From Streptomyces rhizosphaerihabitans (GTDB taxonomy: Bacteria; Actinomycetota; Actinomycetes; Streptomycetales; Streptomycetaceae): a DNA stretch of 64,000 bases. The notes below the pieces were generated by a model, which was not told where the DNA came from, did not search any database, and saw nothing but the letters and a program-made list of their open reading frames with translations. The stretch covers positions 62,001 through 126,000 of the forward strand of contig NZ_JAODTZ010000004.1 of assembly GCF_025399795.1 (NCBI RefSeq). The letters run 5' to 3'. This document shows, piece after piece, positions 23,176 through 32,771 of this stretch; position 1 is the stretch's first letter; every line of letters starts with the position of its first letter. Position numbers and translations under genes: made by a program.

Positions 23176-23515
23176 GAACCAAACACCTCATGTTTCGGAT
23201 GCGAATACGGCTTCACCAGGGTTAGGGGAGGTCGCAATCCGCAGCCCGGGAAACCCTTCCCGTCGACGTGAGGATCCACGTGGGCGGGGCGGGCAGCCGC
23301 TCCTGGGTCTGGGCACATACGTGCAGCACGCGAGTGACCCACCGACCGGTCCCGGAGATCCGGGTGGTGGTGGGTTGCCCGCGACACCTTCGACGGTGCG
23401 CGACGCTCCTGGAATCCCCCCGTGGAGGCAGGGGCTCCGGCTGAATGTCCCGTTCTGGTGGTGCCGACCGGAGCCGGACACGGGACGCAGCGCTTCGAGC
23501 CATCGTACAGGGTGC
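23176..23515. other. Intergenic region upstream of rpsD
   Basis: About 340 bases with no convincing gene. It holds the rpsD promoter and leader and the end of the rarA transcript. Visible structures are CGGGAA-ACCC-TTCCCG (near 23247-23262) and ACGTG-AGGATC-CACGT (near 23266-23282). Either could belong to an S4 autoregulatory leader, but I see no match I could defend. Confidence 0.4.
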
Positions 23516-24871
23516 TCAGGACCGCCCTCTACCGAGGTGTTTCCTGGTCCACTCCACCGCGTCGGCGTAACGCGCCTCGGCGCCGTGCCGGGTCGGTGTG
23601 TAGTACTCCCGGTCGGTGAGCTCCTCGGGCGCGTACTGCTGGGCGGCGATGCCTTCGGGCAGGTCGTGCGGATACACGTAGCCCTGGGCGTGTCCGAGCT
23701 TGGCCGCGCCCTTGTAGTGCCCGTCGCGCAGATGCGTCGGCACCGGACCCGCGTGGCCCTTGCGCACGTCCTCCATGGCGGCGCCGATGGCCATGGTCGC
23801 GGCGTTGGACTTCGGTGCCAGGGCGAGCGCGATCGTGGCGTGGCTGAGGGTGAGCGCGGCTTCGGGGAAACCGATCATCGCGACGGCCTGGGCGGCTGCC
23901 ACGGCTATGGGCAGCGCGTTCGGGTCGGCGAGGCCGATGTCCTCGCTGGCGGAGATCATCAGGCGTCGGGCGATGAAGCGGGGGTCCTCGCCCGCCTCGA
24001 TCATCCGGGCCAGGTAGTGCAGGGCGGCGTCCACGTCGGAGCCGCGGATGGACTTGATGAGCGCGCTGGCCACGTCGTAGTGCTGATCGCCGTCGCGGTC
24101 GTACTTCACCGCGGCGCGGTCGACCGTCTCCTCCAGCGTCTGGAGGGTGATCTCCGGCTCGCCCTTGTCGAGGGCCGCGCCGGCCGCGGCCTCCAGGGCG
24201 GTCAGGGCACGGCGGGCGTCGCCGCCCGCGATCCGCAGCAGATGCTCCTCGGCGTCCCCGGGCAGGGTGACGGCTTCCTTGAGACCGCGCTCGGAGGCGA
24301 GGGCCCGGCGCAGCAGGCCGCGCAGGTCGTCGTCGGTGAGCGGTTCGAGGGTGAGCAGGAGGGAGCGGGAGAGCAGCGGCGAGATCACCGAGAAGTACGG
24401 GTTCTCGGTGGTCGCGGCGATCAGCGTCACCCAGCGGTTCTCCACGGCCGGGAGCAGGGAGTCCTGCTGGGCCTTGCTGAAGCGGTGGATCTCGTCCAGG
24501 AAGAGGACGGTCTCCTTGCCGAAGCCGCCGGTGGCGCGGCGGGCGCCGTCGATGACCGCGCGCACTTCCTTGACGCCCGCGGTGATCGCGGAAAGCTCCA
24601 CGAAGCGCTTGTCGGTGGCTTTGGAGACGACGTACGCGAGGGTCGTCTTGCCCGTGCCCGGCGGGCCCCAGAGGATCACCGAGGACGGTCCGGCCGGACC
24701 GCCGCTCCCCTCGGCGACGAGTCTGCGCAGGGGTGAGCCCGGCTTCAGCAGATGCTGCTGCCCCACGACCTCGTCGAGGGTGCGCGGACGCATCCGCACC
24801 GCCAGGGGACTGCTGGACGGGTCCTTCTCCTGGCGTTCTTCTGCCGCGGCAGTGAACAGGTCGGGCTCCAC
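23516..24871 (-). CDS. rarA: Replication-associated recombination protein A (RarA/MgsA)
   Basis: AAA+ ATPase of the clamp-loader family acting at stalled replication forks. The 451-residue protein shows Walker [13 protein letters not shown], Walker [12 protein letters not shown], sensor [10 protein letters not shown] and the C-terminal MgsA domain ([16 protein letters not shown] near the end). I prefer the GTG at 24871 ([16 protein letters not shown]), which has AGGG eight bases upstream; a TTG 30 bases earlier is possible. Confidence 0.96.
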   Translation of the reverse strand: MEPDLFTAAAEERQEKDPSSSPLAVRMRPRTLDEVVGQQHLLKPGSPLRRLVAEGSGGPAGPSSVILWGPPGTGKTTLAYVVSKATDKRFVELSAITAGVKEVRAVIDGARRATGGFGKETVLFLDEIHRFSKAQQDSLLPAVENRWVTLIAATTENPYFSVISPLLSRSLLLTLEPLTDDDLRGLLRRALASERGLKEAVTLPGDAEEHLLRIAGGDARRALTALEAAAGAALDKGEPEITLQTLEETVDRAAVKYDRDGDQHYDVASALIKSIRGSDVDAALHYLARMIEAGEDPRFIARRLMISASEDIGLADPNALPIAVAAAQAVAMIGFPEAALTLSHATIALALAPKSNAATMAIGAAMEDVRKGHAGPVPTHLRDGHYKGAAKLGHAQGYVYPHDLPEGIAAQQYAPEELTDREYYTPTRHGAEARYADAVEWTRKHLGRGRS

Positions 24872-24947
24872 GTCAAGAACCCTACCGGGGGCCACTGACA
24901 ATCCCCGCGGGGCCGTCGGTCAGCCGGTCCGGCGATCCCCGGGCCCG

Positions 24948-25583
24948 TCAGCTGGTCCAGAAGTCCCACCAGCGGGTCAGGATCAGCATGCCGATGATGC
25001 CGATGTGCAGGGTCGGCAGGACCCAGGTGAACTCGCCGAAGAAGCTCTTCATCCAGCGCGGGGCGGGCAGGAAGCCGTTGCGGACGTTGAAGGACGTCAG
25101 GTACCAGAACATGGTGATCGTGGCGACCCAGGCCAGGCTGCACCACAGGCACAGCGAGTTGATCCGGTACAGCGACTGGAACTGGAGCCAGGTGCAGAAC
25201 GCGACCCCGAAGAGCGTGCCCGCGTTGAAGGTCAGCCAGTACCAGCGCGGGAAGGTGGCCCGCGCGAGCAGGCTCACCCCGACGCAGATCACGATGCCGT
25301 AGGCGACGAGCCCCATCATGGGGTTCGGGAAGCCGAAGGCCGAGGCCTGGGCGCTCTTCATGATGTTGCCGCAGGAGACGACCGGGTTCAGGCTGCATCC
25401 CGGGACGAAGTTCGGGTTCTCCAGCAGCTTGAACTTGTCGATCGTGATGACCCACGCGGCAAGGAGACCGGCCGCGCCTGTGATCACCAGCAGCAGGGCG
25501 AGGGCACGGCTGCCGCCGACCGTCCGCGGAGCGGCGGGGCGTTCCAGGTCGGTCGGGATGTCCTTGACTGTCGTCTTGCTCAT
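24948..25583 (-). CDS. Vitamin K epoxide reductase family membrane protein
   Basis: A 211-residue integral membrane protein of the VKOR family, which reduces quinones and feeds oxidising power to disulfide formation outside the cell. It has about five membrane segments and four expected Cys: Cys63 and Cys71 in a loop (GCSLNPVVSCGNIM) and Cys145/Cys148 (CLWC) at the quinone-reducing centre. No thioredoxin domain is fused, so a separate partner is needed and none is adjacent. ATG at 25583; a GTG codon lies directly before it. Ribosome-binding site weak. Confidence 0.93.
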   Translation of the reverse strand: MSKTTVKDIPTDLERPAAPRTVGGSRALALLLVITGAAGLLAAWVITIDKFKLLENPNFVPGCSLNPVVSCGNIMKSAQASAFGFPNPMMGLVAYGIVICVGVSLLARATFPRWYWLTFNAGTLFGVAFCTWLQFQSLYRINSLCLWCSLAWVATITMFWYLTSFNVRNGFLPAPRWMKSFFGEFTWVLPTLHIGIIGMLILTRWWDFWTS

Positions 25584-25646
25584 CACGCCGTTTCCGTAGC
25601 TTCGAAGGGGCTCGCGGGCAGGCTCATTGTGCCGCACACGCCCGCC

Positions 25647-25666
25647 TGTCCACCGTTCGGTGGACA
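25647..25666 (+). promoter_or_regulatory. 20-bp palindrome upstream of the ABC/two-component operon
   Basis: TGTCCACCG-TT-CGGTGGACA, arms of nine bases, 57 bases before the ABC ATPase start. It lies in the short region between two divergent genes, where the operon promoter must be. It could be the operator of the operon's own response regulator, but NarL-type sites are not predictable by eye. Confidence 0.5.
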
Positions 25667-25722
25667 TAAGAAGGTACGCACGGCCGTCCCGGAGCGTTCG
25701 GTTCAGGGGGGAAGCTCTCGGC

Positions 25723-26589
25723 ATGACAACACACGCGGACCAACTCGCGGTGGACGTACGGGGGCTGCGCAAGCAGTACGGGGACGTCACCGCCGTCGAC
25801 GGCATCGATCTCGGGATCAGGCAGGGCGAGGTGTTCGGCCTGCTCGGACCGAACGGCGCGGGCAAGAGCACCACCGTGGAGATCCTCCAGGGCAATCGCC
25901 GGCGGGACGCGGGCGAGGTCTCGGTGCTCGGCTCGGACCCGGCGACGGGCACGCGCGCGTGGCGTTCACGCGTCGGAATCGTCTGGCAGGACGAATCCGC
26001 GCCCGCCGAGTTGACGGTGGGCGAGACCGTACGACATTTCTCCTGTTATTACCCGAATCCCCGTGATCCCGAGGAGGTCATCGGCCTGGTCGGTCTCGAG
26101 GAGAAGGCGGGCAGCAGGATCAAGTCGCTGTCGGGCGGTCAGCGCCGCCGGCTCGATGTGGCCCTCGGTGTGATCGGCGGTCCCGAACTGCTGCTCCTGG
26201 ACGAGCCGACCACGGGCTTCGACCCGGCGGCACGACGGCAGTTCTGGGAGCTGATCCGCAGGCTGGCCGACGAGGGCACCACCATCCTGCTGACCACGCA
26301 CTACCTGGAGGAGGCGGAAGCCCTCGCGGACCGGCTGGCGGTCATCGCCCGGGGCCGGGTCGTCGCGGAGGGCGAACCGGCCGCGCTGCGCGAGCGCTTC
26401 GGTACCGAGGCCACGGTCGAATGGACGGAGGCCGACGGCAGCCCGCGCAGCGAACGCACGGACACCCCCACCAGGACGGTCGCCGGGCTCACGCAGCGCT
26501 TCGACGGGGAGATCCCGGGACTCCGGGTGAGCCGCCCCACCCTGGAGGACGTCTATCTGCGACTGACCGGCCTGGAGGACGCGCGATGA
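25723..26589 (+). CDS. ABC transporter ATP-binding protein
   Basis: The ATPase of an ABC-2 type exporter of the DrrA/NodI class. The 288-residue protein has Walker A GLLGPNGAGKSTT (near residue 42), Q-loop region VGIVWQDESAPAELTVGE, signature LSGGQRRRLDVALG, Walker B LLLLDEPTTGFDP and H-loop TTHYLEEAEALAD. The start is the ATG at 25723; upstream in-frame codons precede the G-rich ribosome-binding sequence and are not family-like. Its stop overlaps the permease start (ATGA). Substrate unknown; antibiotic or lipid export is the usual guess with a linked NarL system. Confidence 0.95.
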   Translation: MTTHADQLAVDVRGLRKQYGDVTAVDGIDLGIRQGEVFGLLGPNGAGKSTTVEILQGNRRRDAGEVSVLGSDPATGTRAWRSRVGIVWQDESAPAELTVGETVRHFSCYYPNPRDPEEVIGLVGLEEKAGSRIKSLSGGQRRRLDVALGVIGGPELLLLDEPTTGFDPAARRQFWELIRRLADEGTTILLTTHYLEEAEALADRLAVIARGRVVAEGEPAALRERFGTEATVEWTEADGSPRSERTDTPTRTVAGLTQRFDGEIPGLRVSRPTLEDVYLRLTGLEDAR

Positions 26590-27431
26590 CCACGACCGGC
26601 GTACGCCCGCGTACGACGACCGCGAACGGCCGGCTGCCCGGCGCCTGGGGACTGGGGCTGCGGCGCGGCGCTCTGGAGATCAGACAGTTCTTCCGCCAGC
26701 GCGACCAGGTGGTGTTCACGTTCGCCTTCCCGGTCGTCTTCCTGTTCCTGTTCGCGTCGATCTTCAGCAACGACGTGAAGGGCGCGGGCATCACCGCCTC
26801 CCAGCTGTACGTCCCGGCGATGATGGCCGCTGGCATCATGTCGACCAGCTTTCAGTCCCTCGGCATCTCGATCGCGATCGAACGGGACGAGAAGGTGCTG
26901 CGCCGGCTGCGCGGCACACCGATGCCGCCGGCCGCGTACTTCTTCGGCAAGATATGGCTGGTCCTAGTGACCGGCGCCCTGGAGACGGCGATCCTGCTCG
27001 TCGTCGGCACCACGCTGTACGACGTCGACCTGCCCTCGGACCTCGGCAAGTGGGCGGACTTCGGCTGGATCTTCGTCCTGGGCCTCACGGCCTGCGCCCT
27101 GCTCGGCATCGCGATCAGTTCGGTCCCGAAGACGGGCAGGAGCGCCACGTCGGTGGTCGTCCTGCCCTTCCTGGTCCTCCAGTTCATCTCCGGCGTCTAC
27201 ATCTCCGTCGACACCATCCCGGACTGGATGCTGAACATCGGCGCGCTGTTCCCCCTCAAGTGGATGTGCCAGGGGCTGCGCGGGGTGTTCCTGCCCGACT
27301 CCGCCAAGGTTCTCGAGCAGGCGGGCGACTGGGAGTTCGGACGGATCGCCCTGGTGCTCGGGGCGTGGTGCGTCGGAGGACTGCTGCTGTGTCTGCTGAC
27401 CTTCCGCTGGAAGGGCCGGCGCGACGGATGA
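26586..27431 (+). CDS. ABC-2 type transporter permease
   Basis: A 281-residue membrane protein with about six membrane segments (for example VVFTFAFPVVFLFLFASIF, LVLVTGALETAILLVVG and FGWIFVLGLTACALLGIAI). The ABC-2 pattern is clear, including the late LPFLVLQFISGVYISVDTIP segment before the last helix. It overlaps the ATPase by ATGA and the histidine kinase by ATGA, so all are made together. Confidence 0.94.
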   Translation: MTTTGVRPRTTTANGRLPGAWGLGLRRGALEIRQFFRQRDQVVFTFAFPVVFLFLFASIFSNDVKGAGITASQLYVPAMMAAGIMSTSFQSLGISIAIERDEKVLRRLRGTPMPPAAYFFGKIWLVLVTGALETAILLVVGTTLYDVDLPSDLGKWADFGWIFVLGLTACALLGIAISSVPKTGRSATSVVVLPFLVLQFISGVYISVDTIPDWMLNIGALFPLKWMCQGLRGVFLPDSAKVLEQAGDWEFGRIALVLGAWCVGGLLLCLLTFRWKGRRDG

Positions 27432-28807
27432 CGACTTCGGCCGCGCGCCCCGACCCGGTGCAGGACGGGGCGCTTTCGGATCTGGTGCCGGACGGGGCCT
27501 CCGTGGGTCCCGCGCCGGGCGGAACCAGGCCGGGGCCGCTATCAGGAGAGGCTCGGTCGGGTCCGGTGCCGGACGAGGCCCGAACGGGTCCGGTGCCGGA
27601 CCGGACCCGAACAGGTCCGGCACCGGGCGGGGCCCGCGCGTCGAACACCTGGGAGCTCTCGTTCCGGCTCTGGGACTCGTACTTCGCGATCGTGTGGGTG
27701 GCCACCCTGGTGTTCGTGCTCGGCACGGCGCACCCGGGGTGGCACATCCGTCTCGCGGCCGGCGGACTGCTCCTGCTGCTGATCCCCTGGTATCTGCTGG
27801 TCGGACGCCCCGTCCTCACGGCCGATGTCCCCGACGAACGCCGCGCCCTCGGCTACATCGTGGGCGCGGTCGTGCTGTTCCTGCCGCCCGGGGTGCTGGT
27901 CGGCGAGACCCGTCTGATGACCTTCGCGCTCATCCCCCAGTGCTTCATCGGGCTGCGGCTGCGCCGGGCGCTGACCGCCACGACCGCCATCAACATCGCG
28001 CCGGTGGCGGGCTGGGCTCTGCTCTGGCGGCCCGAGGGACAGGTCCTGTTCTTCAACACGGTCTTCGCCGTGGTCACGCTCGTCTTCTCGGCGGCGCTGG
28101 GCAGCTGGATCATCCGCATCATGGAACAGAGCCGGGAACGGGCCGAACTGATCACCGAGTTGGACGCCAGCCGCCACGAGATCTCCCGGCTCTCGGCCGC
28201 GCACGGCGCGCTGGCCGAGCGCGAGCGGTTCTCCCGGGAGATCCACGACACCCTCGCGCAGGGTTTCACCAGCCTGCTGATGCTGGTCCAGGCCGTCGAG
28301 GCCGAACTCGAACACGATCTGCCGCAGGCCCGCCGCCATCTTGCCCTGATGGACGAGACCGCCCGGCAGAACCTCGCCGAGGCGCGGGCCCTGGTCACCG
28401 GGGGCACACCCGCCGACCTGGACGGCGCCACACTGCCCGACGCGCTGCGCCGGCTGGCGGCCCGCCACGACGCGACCGTCGACGTGACCGGGCCGGTACG
28501 GCCGCTGCCGACGGGCCCCGAGGTGGTGATCCTCCGCTCGTGTCAGGAGGCGCTGACCAACGCCCGCAAGCACGCCGGGAGTTCACCCGCGGTCGCGGTC
28601 GCGCTGACGTACGCCGCCGATTCGCTGGCCCTCCGCGTACGCGACGACGGCCGCGGTTTCGACCCCGCCGTGCCGGTCGCCGGGTACGGTCTCGCGGGGC
28701 TGCGCGCGCGGGCCGCCGAGGTGGGTGGTACGGCTCTGATCCGCAGTGCGCCGGGCGACGGGACGACCGTCACCGTGTTCCTGCCCGTCCCCAGGAGTGA
28801 CGCGTGA
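27428..28807 (+). CDS. NarL-family sensor histidine kinase
   Basis: A 459-residue kinase. Residues 1-70 form a cytoplasmic low-complexity tail of imperfect ten-residue repeats such as RSGPVPDEA and RTGPVPDRT. Five or six membrane segments follow (about 85-240), then a HisKA_3 dimerisation domain with the phospho-acceptor His273 in REIHDTLAQGF, and a HATPase domain with SCQEALTNARKHAG, VRDDGRGFDP and GYGLAGLRARA. No extracellular sensor domain is evident; such intramembrane sensors often detect envelope stress or the cargo of the linked transporter. Confidence 0.93.
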   Translation: MTTSAARPDPVQDGALSDLVPDGASVGPAPGGTRPGPLSGEARSGPVPDEARTGPVPDRTRTGPAPGGARASNTWELSFRLWDSYFAIVWVATLVFVLGTAHPGWHIRLAAGGLLLLLIPWYLLVGRPVLTADVPDERRALGYIVGAVVLFLPPGVLVGETRLMTFALIPQCFIGLRLRRALTATTAINIAPVAGWALLWRPEGQVLFFNTVFAVVTLVFSAALGSWIIRIMEQSRERAELITELDASRHEISRLSAAHGALAERERFSREIHDTLAQGFTSLLMLVQAVEAELEHDLPQARRHLALMDETARQNLAEARALVTGGTPADLDGATLPDALRRLAARHDATVDVTGPVRPLPTGPEVVILRSCQEALTNARKHAGSSPAVAVALTYAADSLALRVRDDGRGFDPAVPVAGYGLAGLRARAAEVGGTALIRSAPGDGTTVTVFLPVPRSDA

Positions 28808-29427
28808 TCCGGATCATCCTCGCCGACGACCATCCCGTCGTACGCGAAGGGCTGCGCGCGATGCTCAGCGCCGAACCCGATCTCGAGGTGATCGCCGACG
28901 CGTCCAGCGGGCCGCGCGCGGAGGCGCTGGCCGCCGAACTCCGGCCCGACATCGTGCTCATGGACCTGCGGATGCCCGAGGGCGGGGGCGTCGACGCGAT
29001 CGAACGGATGACGCGTGCCGGGCTGCCCTGCCGGGTCGTCGTGCTGACGACGTACGAGACGGACCGGGACATCCTGCGGGCGGTGGAGGCCGGAGCCGCG
29101 GGGTATCTGCTGAAGGATCTGCCGCGCGCCGAACTCGCGGACGCCGTACGGGCCGCGGCACGGGGCGAGACCGTGCTGGCCCCGTCCGTGGCCGCCCGTC
29201 TGGTCGACCGGCTCCGCAGCAAGCCGGAGCGGCCACGGCTCTCCCAGCGGGAGACCGCGGTGCTGCGGCTGGTCGCCGAGGGCTGTACGAACGCGGAGAT
29301 CGGCCGTCGGCTCTTCATCGGCGAGTCCACCGTGAAAACCCATCTGCTGCGGGTCTTCGGGAAGTTGGGGGTGGACGACCGGACGGCCGCGGTGACGAGC
29401 GCGATGCGCTTCGGGTTGCTGGAATGA
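28804..29427 (+). CDS. NarL/LuxR-family response regulator
   Basis: A 207-residue regulator with a receiver domain (acidic Asp8-Asp9, phospho-acceptor Asp54 in VLMDLRMPEG, Lys in LLKDLPRAE) and a LuxR HTH (LSQRETAVLRLVAEGCTN, then GESTVKTHLLRVFGKLGV). GTG start overlaps the kinase stop (GTGA). As the last gene of the operon it probably controls the transporter genes with which it is translated. Confidence 0.96.
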   Translation: MIRIILADDHPVVREGLRAMLSAEPDLEVIADASSGPRAEALAAELRPDIVLMDLRMPEGGGVDAIERMTRAGLPCRVVVLTTYETDRDILRAVEAGAAGYLLKDLPRAELADAVRAAARGETVLAPSVAARLVDRLRSKPERPRLSQRETAVLRLVAEGCTNAEIGRRLFIGESTVKTHLLRVFGKLGVDDRTAAVTSAMRFGLLE

Positions 29428-29522
29428 GGCTTCGGATCACCGGCGTGGGGTTCGGATCGCCAAGTGAGGCTTCGGGCTGCTGAACCGGGGCTCCCGCCCC
29501 CTGTCCTGCCGCGCCCCCGACG

Positions 29523-29554
29523 CCGGAGAGGCTGAAATCCTTCAGCCTCTCCGG
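29523..29554 (+). terminator. Terminator of the ABC/two-component operon (14-bp perfect stem)
   Basis: CCGGAGAGGCTGAA pairs exactly with TTCAGCCTCTCCGG across the loop ATCC, about 95 bases after the response regulator stop. Confidence 0.8.
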
Positions 29555-29641
29555 TCGTTCGCGGAGCGGTGCAGGGGCGGAGCCCCCGGGCGGGACGGGC
29601 GGAGGAGGCGACGGCGGGCGCACCGGATCGTGGCGTCCGCC

Positions 29642-29661
29642 GAGGCGGGAGGACCCGCCTC
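29642..29661 (-). terminator. Hairpin overlapping the hisS stop codon
   Basis: GAGGCGGG and CCCGCCTC pair across the loop AGGA. The second arm includes part of the hisS stop codon, so the stem forms in the hisS mRNA tail. Confidence 0.6.
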
Positions 29662-30922
29662 AGCCCAGGCGGGACCGCAGGTCGGCCACGATCTCGGTGA
29701 CGCCGACCGCCGTCTGCTCCCCGGACTCCATGTCCTTGAGCTGCACGACGCCCTCGGCGAGATCACGCTCACCGGCGACGACCGTGTACCGGGCCCCGCT
29801 GCGGTTCGCGTTCTTCATCGCGCCCTTGAGCCCCTTCGCGCCGTACGAGAAGTCGGCGGCGACACCGGCCTTGCGCAGCTGCGTGACGACACCGAAGAGC
29901 ACCCGGCGGGCCTCCTCCCCGAGCGGCACCGCGAACACACTGGTGGCCGCGGGGAGTTCGAGCTCCACGCCTTCCGCCTCCAGTGCCAGCACCGTACGGT
30001 CGACGCCCAGCGCCCAGCCGACGGACGGCAGCGCGGGGCCGCCGATCATCTCGGACAGCCCGTCGTAACGGCCACCGCCGCCGACGGCGGACTGCGAGCC
30101 GAGACCGTCGTGCACGAACTCGAACGTGGTACGCGTGTAGTAGTCGAGCCCGCGCACCAGCTTCGGGTCGTCCTCGAAGGAGACACCCGCGGCCGTGATC
30201 AGGTCGCGCACCTCCTCGTGGTACGCCTTGCAGGCGTCACAGAGGTAGTCACGCAGCAACGGCGCCCCGCCCAGCTGCTTCTGGACGTCCGGGCGCTTGT
30301 CGTCGAGCACGCGCAGCGGGTTGATCTCCGCCCGCCGGAGGGTCTCCTCGTCGAGGTCCAGGCCGCGCAGGAAGTCCTGCAGCGCGGTCCGGTAGACGGG
30401 GCGGCACTCCTTGTCGCCCAGGCTGTTCAGCAGGATGCGGAAGTTCCGCAGGCCCAGTGAGCGGTACGCCTGGTCCGCCAGGATGATCAGCTCCGCGTCG
30501 AGCGCCGGGTCCTCGGCTCCGATCGCCTCGGCGCCCACCTGGGAGAAGTGGCGGTAACGGCCCTTCTGGGGACGCTCGTAACGGTAGTACGAGCCCGAGT
30601 ACCAGAGCTTGACGGGGAGGTTGCCCGCCTTGTGCAGGTTGGCCTCCAGAGCCGCGCGCAGCACCGAGGCGGTGCCCTCGGGACGCAGGGCCAGCCTGTC
30701 GCCGCCCTTGGTCTCGAAGGCGTACATCTCCTTGGTCACGATGTCGGTGGACTCACCGACACCGCGCGCGAACAGCTCGACGTTCTCGAAACCGGGCGTC
30801 TCGATGTAGCCGTAGCCGGAGTTGCGCAGCGGCGCGGCGATGGCCTCGCGCACGGCGAGGTACTTGGCGCTGTCCGGCGGAATGAGGTCGTACGTGCCCT
30901 TGGGGGCCTGGAAAGTACTCAC
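29660..30922 (-). CDS. hisS: Histidyl-tRNA synthetase
   Basis: Charges tRNA-His. The 420-residue class II synthetase shows [15 protein letters not shown] at its start, the motif 2 region [18 protein letters not shown], the histidine-A motif [15 protein letters not shown] and the motif 3 Gly/Arg region [17 protein letters not shown], with an anticodon-binding C-terminus. GTG start at 30922, 12 bases after the MBL gene, so the two form one unit. Confidence 0.98.
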   Translation of the reverse strand: MSTFQAPKGTYDLIPPDSAKYLAVREAIAAPLRNSGYGYIETPGFENVELFARGVGESTDIVTKEMYAFETKGGDRLALRPEGTASVLRAALEANLHKAGNLPVKLWYSGSYYRYERPQKGRYRHFSQVGAEAIGAEDPALDAELIILADQAYRSLGLRNFRILLNSLGDKECRPVYRTALQDFLRGLDLDEETLRRAEINPLRVLDDKRPDVQKQLGGAPLLRDYLCDACKAYHEEVRDLITAAGVSFEDDPKLVRGLDYYTRTTFEFVHDGLGSQSAVGGGGRYDGLSEMIGGPALPSVGWALGVDRTVLALEAEGVELELPAATSVFAVPLGEEARRVLFGVVTQLRKAGVAADFSYGAKGLKGAMKNANRSGARYTVVAGERDLAEGVVQLKDMESGEQTAVGVTEIVADLRSRLG

Positions 30923-30934
30923 GGAAGTCTCTCG

Positions 30935-31657
30935 TCACATTCCTCGTCGAGGAGCGGAGGTCTTGTCCGCTCCGCGTTCTTGGCGGCTCGCCGCCACTTG
31001 CCGCAGATACGGGTTGGTGGCGCGCTCCTGGCCGATCGTCGTCTGGGCGCCGTGGCCGGACAGCACCACGGTCGAGTCGTCGAGCGGCAGGCACACACGG
31101 CCCAGCGAGTCGAGCATCTCGTCCATGTCGCCGCCCGGCAGGTCGGTGCGTCCGATGGAGCCGGCGAAGAGCAGATCCCCGGAGAAGAACACGGACGGGA
31201 TGTCCGCGCTCTCGGGCATCCGGAACGTCACCGACCCCTTCGTATGGCCCGGCGCGTGCGCGACGGAGAGGTCGAGGCCCGCCAGCTTCAGCTCCGCGCC
31301 GTCGGTCAGCGTCCGCACGTCGTCGGGCTCCCCCACGGTCAGCTCGCCCATCAGCGGCATTCCGATGGACCGGCCGAGCGCCCGCTCGGGGTCGCTCATC
31401 ATGTACCGGTCCTCGGGGTGGATCCAGGCCGGCACGTCGTGCGCTCCGCACACCGGGACGACCGAGGCGACGTGGTCGATGTGGCCATGGGTGAGGATGA
31501 CCGCGACGGGCTTGAGCCGATGTTTCTTGAGCGCGTCCTCGACTCCCTGGGCGGCCTGATGGCCCGGGTCGATGATCACGCACTCCTCACCCGCGGCGGG
31601 GGCGACCAGATAACAGTTGGTCCCCCAGGCCCCGGCGGGGAACCCGGCAATGAGCAC
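30935..31657 (-). CDS. Metallo-beta-lactamase-fold hydrolase, glyoxalase II-like
   Basis: A 240-residue MBL-fold protein. Metal ligands are in THGHIDH (near residue 57), HAPGHTKGSV (near 137), FFSGDLLFAGSIGRTD and the late LSGHGAQTTIG. This is the YcbL/glyoxalase II group, hydrolysing thioesters such as hydroxyacyl thiols. Placed between hisS and a cyclophilin, as in mycobacteria by memory. Start GTG at 31657. Confidence 0.92.
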   Translation of the reverse strand: MLIAGFPAGAWGTNCYLVAPAAGEECVIIDPGHQAAQGVEDALKKHRLKPVAVILTHGHIDHVASVVPVCGAHDVPAWIHPEDRYMMSDPERALGRSIGMPLMGELTVGEPDDVRTLTDGAELKLAGLDLSVAHAPGHTKGSVTFRMPESADIPSVFFSGDLLFAGSIGRTDLPGGDMDEMLDSLGRVCLPLDDSTVVLSGHGAQTTIGQERATNPYLRQVAASRQERGADKTSAPRRGM

Positions 31658-31837
31658 GATCGTCCTTCGTGGTGGTGTACGCGCTGGTGTCGTACGGGGC
31701 GGGTGGCTGTGGATCAGAGCCTACCGGCGCTGCCGATTCCTCAGCGAACCCATATACGGTACGGGTCACACGCAGGCGGTCGGCTCACGAGACGCACGCG
31801 TCCCAACCGACGTACGAGACGCACGAGGAGAAACCCG

Positions 31838-32686
31838 GTGGTCAGCCAGGAACAGCGGCGGCGTCAGCTCGCCCGGGAGAAGTTCTTGCGGCAGCAGCAG
31901 CGCCGCACATCGGCGCGACGCAAGACCCATACACGCAACGCGGTGATCGCGGCGGTCGTCGGCGTGGTCGTCGCGGGCGGTGCGCTGTCGTACTTGACCG
32001 GGGCCTTCAAGAGCGACGACAAGAAGGCCAACGCGGGCGCCGAGGTGACGCCGAGCGCCTCGCCGACGAGCAAGGCGCCGGATCCTTGCGAGAAGCCCGC
32101 CGCGGGCAAGGTGAAGTCGCTCACCTGGAAGAAGGAGCCGGCGGTCACCATCGACAAGTCCGCGGACTACACGATGAAGATGGCGACGACGTGCGGTGAC
32201 ATAGACATCGCGCTCAAGGCGTCCGCCGCCCCGCACACGGTCAACTCGTTCGCGTTCCTCGCCGGCAAGGGCTACTTCGACCACACCAAGTGCCACCGGC
32301 TCACCACCGACGGCATCTACGTGCTGCAGTGCGGTGACCCGCAGGGCACCGGCGCGGGGGGCCCCGGCTACACGATCCCGGACGAGAACCTCAAGGACAA
32401 AAGCCTCAAGGGCAACGTGTACCCCGCGGGCACCGTTGCGATGGCGAACCAGTACAACGCCCAGACGCAGCAGGGCCGCAACACGGGCGGCAGCCAGTTC
32501 TTCCTCGTCTACCAGGACAGTCAGCTGCCGCCCGACTACGCACCGTTCGGAACAATTTCCGATGCGGGAATGAAGGCCCTCAAGAAGATTGCCGCCGCCG
32601 GTGCGCAGGCCGCCGATCCCCAGACCGGCAACACCGCGCCCAACGCGACCGTCGCCATCAACAAGCTGACCGTGACGAAATCCTGA
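31838..32686 (+). CDS. Membrane-anchored cyclophilin-type peptidyl-prolyl isomerase
   Basis: Catalyses cis-trans proline isomerisation outside the membrane. The 282-residue protein has a basic cytoplasmic start with many Gln/Arg, one membrane segment at about 34-52 (NAVIAAVVGVVVAGGALSYL), a Ser/Pro-type linker, then a cyclophilin domain with FLAGKGYFDHTKCHRL, GPGYTIPDENL, GTVAMAN and GSQFFLVYQDSQLPPDYAPFG. The GTG at 31838 has GAGGAG seven bases before it. In RSxQFF-type active sites an Arg precedes the Phe region; here HRLTTDG supplies it. Confidence 0.94.
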   Translation: MVSQEQRRRQLAREKFLRQQQRRTSARRKTHTRNAVIAAVVGVVVAGGALSYLTGAFKSDDKKANAGAEVTPSASPTSKAPDPCEKPAAGKVKSLTWKKEPAVTIDKSADYTMKMATTCGDIDIALKASAAPHTVNSFAFLAGKGYFDHTKCHRLTTDGIYVLQCGDPQGTGAGGPGYTIPDENLKDKSLKGNVYPAGTVAMANQYNAQTQQGRNTGGSQFFLVYQDSQLPPDYAPFGTISDAGMKALKKIAAAGAQAADPQTGNTAPNATVAINKLTVTKS

Positions 32687-32771
32687 CCGTCAGCTGCTGA
32701 ATTTCGGTCGCGCGGGATGCGGACAGCCGCCCCGCCGGTCGCCTATGTTGGCCGTGACGAAACTGTGGACG

